DNA from: Symsagittifera roscoffensis
Lineage: Eukaryota; Xenacoelomorpha; Acoela; Convolutidae
Reading direction: 5' to 3'
Assembly: GCF_963678635.1 (NCBI RefSeq)
Contig: NC_087067.1
Span: forward strand, 47,108,001 to 47,172,000
Length of the DNA stretch: 64,000 nt
The notes under the pieces are model-generated. The model was given only the letters and a program-made list of their open reading frames with translations, was not told the DNA's origin and did no database searches. How positions within the stretch are numbered: the first letter of the stretch is position 1; the number at the start of each line of letters is the position of its first letter. Of the stretch, positions 57,987 through 64,000 are shown one piece after another. The position numbers and the translations under genes were made by a program.

Positions 57987-58945
57987 TGTTGAAATTGTAA
58001 TTGTTTCTGTTGGGGGGAAAAAATGTTTTCTATTTCTGATTTAGATAAGGGTATTGTATCAAGTGGGTCATGGAGGTCAAAAACTTGATTTATTGTGTAT
58101 TTTGAATCGTTTGTTTGTGGTCCTGATAAATTTATTTTATCAGTTAGGTTTTCTTTTTCAATTAGTGGAAAAAGGTCTTTTTTATGCGAGTGTTGTTTTA
58201 CTCTTTTTTGTTGGGTGTTATTTTTTATCCATTGTGAGTATGGAATTGGTTTAAAAGTTGATGTTCCAAGTAGATCAATTTCGTAGTGGTTATTTTGACA
58301 ATCTAAATAAAGTGGAAAGTGTTGTAGATTATTTATCTGTGATTGTTCAGCGTCAGTTTTTACTGCATATTTGCATTCTAGTCGGGGTGATGTTTCGTTT
58401 TTTGCAAGGTAGAATTTTATATTTTTAGGTATTTCAACTGTAGTTTTACGTGTAAGTAATTCAGGTGGTGTATTTCGACTTAATGTGTCTGGTAATGCAA
58501 GATTTTTTCCTGCTGTCCAAACTATATGTAAGTTTGGAAATTTCATTAGGATTAATTGAAATCTGTAAACTCGGTGATTTGGGTTGGATTTTTGTGTGAA
58601 GAGAAAAATGATTGGTTTGTGATCTGTGAATAGAACTGTTGGATGTTTTGATCCAAGTATCAGAAATTCATATTCTGTAAGTGTATAGATTATGGCTGTA
58701 CATTCTCTCATTAGGGTTGAGAGTCTTAGCTCTGCTTGAGTGAATAATCGAGAATTTGCTGATATAAGGTTCATTTTGTTTGTACCATTATGTGATTGTA
58801 ATAACGCTGCGCCGATGCCAAAGTTCGAAGCATCGCACATTGCGTAGAATGGTTGATTTGGATCTGGAATTGTATTCGAAATTTGTTCAGTTAGAAGTTT
58901 TTTTAATTTCTTCAAATCGTGCTTGATGTTCTGTATTCCATTCAA
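57983..58945 (-). pseudogene. RNase H and spacer of pol
   Basis: A frame of 320 codons with the four acidic RNase H positions visible: CDASNFGIGAALL (Asp ~36), LMRECTAI (Glu ~79), LFTDHKPI (Asp ~105) and LALPDTLSR (Asp ~154). A ~150-residue linker follows before the integrase. Frame changes on both sides (near 58970-58920 from RT, and at ~57985 to the integrase) show the pol frame is damaged. The first ~20 codons of this frame are out of the ancestral frame. Confidence 0.9.
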
Positions 58946-58968
58946 AATTGTTTTGCTGTCTAAGTATA

Positions 58969-61900
58969 TTATAAGAATGGTCTTAGATATAATTGCATTT
59001 TATAAACATATTTGCTTAAAAAGTTTAGCATTCCAAGGAATTCTTGGATTTTCTTTTTATTTGTCGGTGGTTGGAGTTTCTGAATAGCGTCAATGCGTGA
59101 TTTTAATGGGGTGATTGTTTTTCTTTCTATATTATGTCCTAAGAATTTTACTCGTGTTAAAAAGAAGTGTGATTTATCGGGGGCGGCCTTCAGATTTTCG
59201 TTCTGAAGTATTTGGTGATATTGTTCTAAAACATTGAACATTTCTTCTTTAGTCTGTGATTGCATAAAAACATCGTCTAAATAGGTGATTGCGTTTTTCT
59301 TGAGTATAAGTGGTCGAAAAATTTTGCTCATAAAAGCTGAAAATGCTGCTGGTCCTATGGATATTCCATAGAATAAGCGGTTGAATTCATACTGTTGGTT
59401 TCCAATAACAAATTGTGTTAAACGTCGCGATTGTTCATCTAATGGCATTTGATTGTATGCACTAGTCATATCTGCGGTTGTAAAGTATTTTCCGTTTATT
59501 TTTGTTAAAATAACTTGTATTGGTTCAATAGGCCAATTACACTTTGATTCATCTATGAGTGAGTTGAGGTATCTAGCGTCGAGAACGATTTTTAATGATT
59601 CTCCTTTGGCTAGAATGATAACAGGATTGATAAATGTGTTACCTTTTGGTTGTTCTTCTTTATTTACTGGTGATATAATGTTGTATTGTTCTAAAATGTC
59701 GAGTAATCTGTTCACTTTATCGTGTAAGTGAATTGGTACTTTACTTGCTCTTTGTTTTTTGAAAACTGCATCTGGTTTTAATGGGAGATGTAGTGATGAG
59801 CTGATTTTGCCAACATCAAATTTGGATGTTGCATAGACTGATGAATATTTGATTAGCTGTTTGGCTAATTTATCAAATTCGTCTTGTGTTATTTGTGAAT
59901 GTTGGAAGTTAAACATTGTTAAAAATTTCTGTTGATTCTCTGCGTAGTTACTTATGTTGAATGTAGGTTTGAAATATGGGGTTTTTGTGAAATAATCCGT
60001 ATTTCTTTTTTCGTTGCTTATTATATTATTTATGGATAATTCTTCATTAAGAATTGTGGATTGACAAATATCTAATAATTGGAGTATATTATTTACGCGA
60101 TATTCTTTTTCGTGTATTGGTGATATCGTAGCGTTGGTTTCGCAATAGCCTAAAAGTCCTAAAGGTAATGTTACTTGATAGGGTGTATTGTTGTATACAT
60201 GTAGAGATATAATATCTGAATTCGAGTTTTTCAAATATTTTATGGATGAGATTGTGATTTTGAAAAATTTATGGATAGGTTTGAATTCAAAATCTGACAT
60301 ATAGAGTTGTTGTTTGTTTTGTTTTTTATCATATTGGTGAACTTGTTTTATTGAAAAATTATATATGTTTCCTGATAGTGGTTTCAGGTGTTTTCTTTGT
60401 TGGTTATATATTGGATAAAATTTTGAAAAGAATGGTGGTTGTTTGTTTAATCTTTGGAAAAAGGTTAGGAATGTGTCTTTTGTTTTTGTGTATTTATCTT
60501 TGATTAGTATTTTACTGTTTAATATGTTGATTGTTGGTATATATTTAGAGATAAATGGTATTCCAATGATATTGTGTTTAATATCAGTGATATGGAATAT
60601 TTGTTTAAATGGTTTAGTTAAAATTTTATTTTGCTCCATTGTTCTTGTGGGGAGAAGAAATAATTGAATTTTTCCATAGTTTACCAATGTTGATCCTTGT
60701 GCTGTTGCTAGTTTACTGGAGGTTTCAAGAGGTGTTAGCTTTGGGTGTAAGGTTTTTATTTCATTCCATGTGGGAATGTTTATTATATTTGATTCTGCTC
60801 CTGAATCAATTAAAAAATCAATTTCAAGATCTGGTGGTTGAAATTCTTTGCTTCTTGGACTTTCTAAAAGAAATGGTATTGTCCAAATTTTTTCTTTGGG
60901 TTGTTCTTTTTGTATGTTTTGATAGATGTGATTTGTATTTAAGCATTTTGTCTTGTCATTCTCATTGGGTTGATTTGTAGTGTTAATTTCGTTTGTTTCT
61001 TGTGTTGTTTGTGTAGAATGGATGGGTTCAATATAATAATTGTGAAGGAGTTCTAATTGATTTTCATATATATGTGATGAAAAAGGTTGTTCATATATAA
61101 TAGGTTCGTAATCATTTTCAACTGCTATCATATTTATGGAGATAGTGTTTTCTGTATCACTTTCTGATTCTGATGATTCACAGTTTATTTGATTCAGTTG
61201 TAGTTCGTTATTTCCTGTGTCATCAATACCTGGAGGGTCTGACGTTGTTTCTGGGTTTGATTGTACTTGATTAATATTTCTTTGATGTTTAGGTGTACTA
61301 CTTCTGTGGCGATTGTTAGAATTATTATAATGGTTATTATTCCTGTGTGGTGATTGGGAATAATTTCTATAACGATTATTATAACTTGAATGTCGATTTT
61401 GTGAATTATTTCGTGATCTGTTTTGGTAATTATTGTTTGGTCTGTTATAGTTTGATCTATTATATGAGTTATTCCTTGATCGATTGTTCGGGTAATTCTG
61501 GTTTCGGTTGTTTGAATAACTTCTATTCCGATTATTGGAGTAGTTTTTATTTCTATTGTATGATGAATTTCGTGATTGATTGTTTGGATAGTAATTATTT
61601 CTTGAGTGGGAATTAGATCTAGAAACAAATCGTGTTGTATTTGATTTTGATCTGGAGTAGTTATTTCTACTATTTTGTCTATTGTAGTGATTTTGTGACG
61701 AATTTTGCGTATTTCTTCGTTCTGGCGATCTTCCTCTATAACTTGAGTTATGTGGTGATTGATTTCTCGTGTAGTTGGTATTGCTCGGTAGTGGTTTTCC
61801 TGAACTGTTGTTGCTGTATACATTTTTGTTTGGTAGATTTTGATCTTTCTTCATGTATTGATAGAATGATTTATTTGGTTCTTTATATTTTTGAGGTTTA

Positions 61901-63627
61901 TTTTGATTGTCTTGCTGTTTTTGTCTACATTCAGAAATACTATGTCCGTATCGTCGGCAATAATTACACCATTTTTTGAAAGATGGTTTGCCTTTAAAGT
62001 TTGGGTGTTTTTCGTAAATATTGAGTATTTCAGTGATTTTTTCAACGAGGTCTGTATCTGATTCCTGTATATTGTTGATACTTGTGGTATTTGTTTCGAT
62101 TCGGTTAACGTATTGTAATTTCAGATTTTCTGTTTCTTCGAGTTTCATTGTGATTTCTGCTTGTTCTAGTTTGTCTACTAGTTTTCGGAAATCTAAATCG
62201 GGCTCTCGAATTGAGGAGGGATGGGATGCTCTCTTTTTTATTGCTATTTTCCTTAATTGAGGTGTTAAGGTCATCATTAAGATTTCTGTCATTTTTGTGT
62301 TTTTATAGTCGTGTGTATTTAATGAATATGCTTTTCGAACTAGTGTTTTGATGCGTACTGCTAATTGTTTGATGGTTTCATTTGGTAATCTGCGAATTTC
62401 ATTACATAAAACTCTTTGTTGTTGTTTGTTTCTTTCGGAGTCAAACATTTTTGAAAATTCTTGTGTAAATCTCTTCCAATTTGATTTTATTTCTAGAGGC
62501 AATACTGAAAACCATTTTTGGGCTGCGCCGTCTAAAGTTGTTTGTATCAACGCTGTGCGTCGATGTATCCAGTTTTGATGTAGTGGCGTATTAATTGGTT
62601 CAGGTCCTATATTTAAAATCAAATTTGCTGTTACTGCATTTAAATAGTCTTCTACAGAATATTCAGGGTCTGTTCCTGTGAATACCAATAAAGGTTTATT
62701 TGATGTTATTGATGATCCACCCATAAGGTATGGATTCATTGTCATTTGTAATGATTTTGCTGCATTTGGCATTTGAGAAAAATTTGAAAGTTGATTTCTT
62801 GTTATTTCGTGTTGTTGAAGATAATATGGGAGTGGTATTTCATTTTGCATTTGCGTCGGTTGATACGAGTGTGTGATCATTGGGTTTTGTTGCTGAATTG
62901 GTTGAAAATATTGTGTATTAATTGGGTTTTGTTGCTGAATTGGTTGTTGATTTTGTGTATCTATCGGTTGCTGGGAAAAAATTCTATGATTTGTATGTGG
63001 TTTCTGTACTCCTTGTCCACGATATTCTTGATTATATGGTGCAAATATATCTGGTTGTAAAAAATCATCATCTGAGGATAAGTAATCCATTTGATAAGAT
63101 GTTTGTTTTTTATTTTTATTTTGTTGAAAAAATGGATAGTTTTCACTACGATCCTGTGAAGGATGTAAATTTGTTTGAAAATTTACTGAATTAGTTTGTG
63201 CTATTGGGTTATCCCAGTTTCGAGATCTTGTGTAATTATTAAAATTTTTTCGTGGGGGATAATTTGTTTTTGATGGATGTGTGTAATTATAATTATGTTC
63301 TGCAAAATTGTTTCTAGTGAACGTTTTACGTGTTTTTGACGGTATTGTCATGGGTCTATATGTCTGATAATCCATGTTTGAATATTTTGGGGCAACCGAA
63401 GGTTTAACGGTTGATTGTAAGGTTACCTGTGTTTGTGAAGGGTTTGTATTTCTTGGTGTTGTTAAATTTGGACGTATCGATGAAATGCTTTGTTGTGTAG
63501 TTGTTGTTTGTACGATTTCTTCATTTATGAAGTGTGATGGTGTCTGGATATCTTGCTGGGTGAGATTTCTAGTTCCATTGAGGTTTTCATTGTGTATGAT
63601 TGTGGAGTTTAAACTATTATTTTGCAT
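58969..63627 (-). CDS. Gag-protease-reverse transcriptase polyprotein, 1552 codons
   Basis: The N-terminal third is Gln/Asn/Pro-rich. Next is a capsid-like helical region (~370-520, with AAQKWFSVLPLEIKSNW). A CCHC zinc knuckle CNYCRRYGHSISEC follows at residues 554-567, then a ~170-residue Arg/Asn/Ser/Tyr low-complexity stretch (~600-800). The aspartic protease site is FLIDSGAES, Asp ~941. RT follows, with VLDARYLN, TTADMTSAYNQMPL and the catalytic YLDD at 1449-1452. Gag and Pol are in one frame with no shift between them. The stop at 58969 falls at the RT-RNase H join and is due to a frame change rather than a natural end. The ATG at 63627 is probably internal, because the frame continues upstream. 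Confidence 0.93.
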   Translation of the reverse strand: MQNNSLNSTIIHNENLNGTRNLTQQDIQTPSHFINEEIVQTTTTQQSISSIRPNLTTPRNTNPSQTQVTLQSTVKPSVAPKYSNMDYQTYRPMTIPSKTRKTFTRNNFAEHNYNYTHPSKTNYPPRKNFNNYTRSRNWDNPIAQTNSVNFQTNLHPSQDRSENYPFFQQNKNKKQTSYQMDYLSSDDDFLQPDIFAPYNQEYRGQGVQKPHTNHRIFSQQPIDTQNQQPIQQQNPINTQYFQPIQQQNPMITHSYQPTQMQNEIPLPYYLQQHEITRNQLSNFSQMPNAAKSLQMTMNPYLMGGSSITSNKPLLVFTGTDPEYSVEDYLNAVTANLILNIGPEPINTPLHQNWIHRRTALIQTTLDGAAQKWFSVLPLEIKSNWKRFTQEFSKMFDSERNKQQQRVLCNEIRRLPNETIKQLAVRIKTLVRKAYSLNTHDYKNTKMTEILMMTLTPQLRKIAIKKRASHPSSIREPDLDFRKLVDKLEQAEITMKLEETENLKLQYVNRIETNTTSINNIQESDTDLVEKITEILNIYEKHPNFKGKPSFKKWCNYCRRYGHSISECRQKQQDNQNKPQKYKEPNKSFYQYMKKDQNLPNKNVYSNNSSGKPLPSNTNYTRNQSPHNSSYRGRSPERRNTQNSSQNHYNRQNSRNNYSRSKSNTTRFVSRSNSHSRNNYYPNNQSRNSSYNRNKNYSNNRNRSYSNNRNQNYPNNRSRNNSYNRSNYNRPNNNYQNRSRNNSQNRHSSYNNRYRNYSQSPHRNNNHYNNSNNRHRSSTPKHQRNINQVQSNPETTSDPPGIDDTGNNELQLNQINCESSESESDTENTISINMIAVENDYEPIIYEQPFSSHIYENQLELLHNYYIEPIHSTQTTQETNEINTTNQPNENDKTKCLNTNHIYQNIQKEQPKEKIWTIPFLLESPRSKEFQPPDLEIDFLIDSGAESNIINIPTWNEIKTLHPKLTPLETSSKLATAQGSTLVNYGKIQLFLLPTRTMEQNKILTKPFKQIFHITDIKHNIIGIPFISKYIPTINILNSKILIKDKYTKTKDTFLTFFQRLNKQPPFFSKFYPIYNQQRKHLKPLSGNIYNFSIKQVHQYDKKQNKQQLYMSDFEFKPIHKFFKITISSIKYLKNSNSDIISLHVYNNTPYQVTLPLGLLGYCETNATISPIHEKEYRVNNILQLLDICQSTILNEELSINNIISNEKRNTDYFTKTPYFKPTFNISNYAENQQKFLTMFNFQHSQITQDEFDKLAKQLIKYSSVYATSKFDVGKISSSLHLPLKPDAVFKKQRASKVPIHLHDKVNRLLDILEQYNIISPVNKEEQPKGNTFINPVIILAKGESLKIVLDARYLNSLIDESKCNWPIEPIQVILTKINGKYFTTADMTSAYNQMPLDEQSRRLTQFVIGNQQYEFNRLFYGISIGPAAFSAFMSKIFRPLILKKNAITYLDDVFMQSQTKEEMFNVLEQYHQILQNENLKAAPDKSHFFLTRVKFLGHNIERKTITPLKSRIDAIQKLQPPTNKKKIQEFLGMLNFLSKYVYKMQLYLRPFL

Positions 63628-64000
63628 ATCAGGTAAAAATGTATTATAGTTTAATGGTGTTGCATCAATGGTTAATGGTATTACTCTTACATAATCTCTT
63701 ACATAAGATATCGTACTTATTGCTTGACTTGAGATTGATTGTGGGAAGTTTATGAATGCGGGATGAGACTATTCGGGGTCCCAAACATAGTCTGACTGTT
63801 CTGTGATGGCAGTATCATCGTTTGAGTTTTGAGGTCTAAAATTTTTTCTTGCTTGTGAAATTAAATCAATATTATGTGTGAAATAATCTATTATGAACCA
63901 TGCCAAGATTTTTTGTAAGTCGTGTTTTGTATGTTGTGAAACTTCATCTTTCGTGAAATTTTCTTTAATTATATTTAGAAAACTAGAGAGTAGTGTGATT
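63628..64000 (-). pseudogene. Gag N-terminal extension, off the window edge, with one TAG
   Basis: The frame of 63627 stays open upstream to the end of the window except for a TAG at 63771-63769. It reads helical, gag-like sequence (DEVSQHTKHDLQKILAWF; ISYVRDYVRVIPLTID). The true start, 5' UTR, primer-binding site and 5' LTR therefore lie beyond 64000. If the TAG is a real mutation, translation could restart at the 63627 ATG. Confidence 0.7.

Larger units (their letters stand above)
49701..64000 (-). mobile_element. Ty3/gypsy (Metaviridae) element with envelope and accessory frames
   Basis: On the minus strand from the right edge: Gag, protease, RT, RNase H, integrase (64000-56403), a ~750-base gap, a small hydrophobic frame, a membrane/PST-rich frame, an envelope frame and a Ser/Pro/Thr-rich frame (55656-49701). 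The RT-RNase H-integrase order is that of Ty3/gypsy, not copia. Codon use is AT-rich and uniform across all frames, so the accessory frames evolved with the element. Damage seen: stops at 63769, 57801, 55241, 53787 and 50566, and frame changes near 58970, 58920, 57985 and 50100-50270. The element extends beyond 64000. Confidence 0.93.

Noticed and set aside
61194..61823. 209-codon minus-strand frame rich in Ile/Thr/His
   Set aside because: It is an alternative frame across the low-complexity Arg/Asn/Ser repeat of Gag, open only because the repeat lacks stops.

Overview
The window looks like chromosomal DNA from a rhabditid nematode, most likely Caenorhabditis-like. It is AT-rich and has very short introns with TTTTCAG or TTTTAG acceptors (one is 42 nt). 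Acceptors sit directly before start codons, as in trans-spliced genes. There are long G/C homopolymer tracts, and the mobile-element families are nematode-style. No rRNA or convincing intact tRNA gene was seen. The window is almost entirely accessory: duplicated lineage-specific genes, broken multi-exon genes, minisatellites, MITEs and one large retroelement.

Region by region. 1-9.1 kb is a tandem duplication (copy A 1-4167, copy B 5221-8702, a third fragment at 8938-9136). It carries an unknown ~200-aa protein gene and a small zinc-finger gene, and the two copies have decayed reciprocally. A two-exon acidic-tailed gene (4687-5127, minus) lies between the copies. 9-17 kb is mostly non-coding: a hAT-like MITE relative, tRNA-like modules, an unexplained 2.2-kb island and minisatellites. 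17-37 kb is a graveyard of multi-exon genes: an unknown plus-strand gene, a JmjC-plus-RING gene (minus), an unknown large plus-strand gene, a degraded Ty3/gypsy integrase, a proline-rich SET-domain gene (minus) and an unknown plus-strand remnant. 38-42.3 kb holds a 1.1-kb MITE made of ATCGAT/TTTAAA palindromes, GC-rich minisatellites and a very recent 1110-bp tandem duplication with a 98-aa membrane microprotein. 44.36-48.11 kb is a 3.75-kb unit bounded by ~412-bp inverted repeats. It encloses a sulfotransferase gene 3' part and a hAT-type MITE with an 8-bp target-site duplication.

49.7-64 kb (minus strand, running off the right edge) is a Ty3/gypsy (Metaviridae) element: Gag with CCHC knuckle, protease, RT, RNase H and GPY/F-type integrase. 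Downstream lies an unusual set of accessory frames: a small hydrophobic ORF, a membrane plus Pro/Ser/Thr-rich frame, a class III (chuvirus-like) envelope glycoprotein gene, and a Ser/Pro/Thr-rich ORF. Consecutive frames are joined by ATGA stop/start overlaps or by a 13-nt overlap. The element is damaged by a few stops and frameshifts but is otherwise well preserved. This envelope cassette is the most interesting system in the window.

Limits: everything comes from reading the sequence by eye. Exon boundaries of broken genes are approximate, LTRs could not be delimited because the 5' LTR lies outside the window, and no database search was possible.
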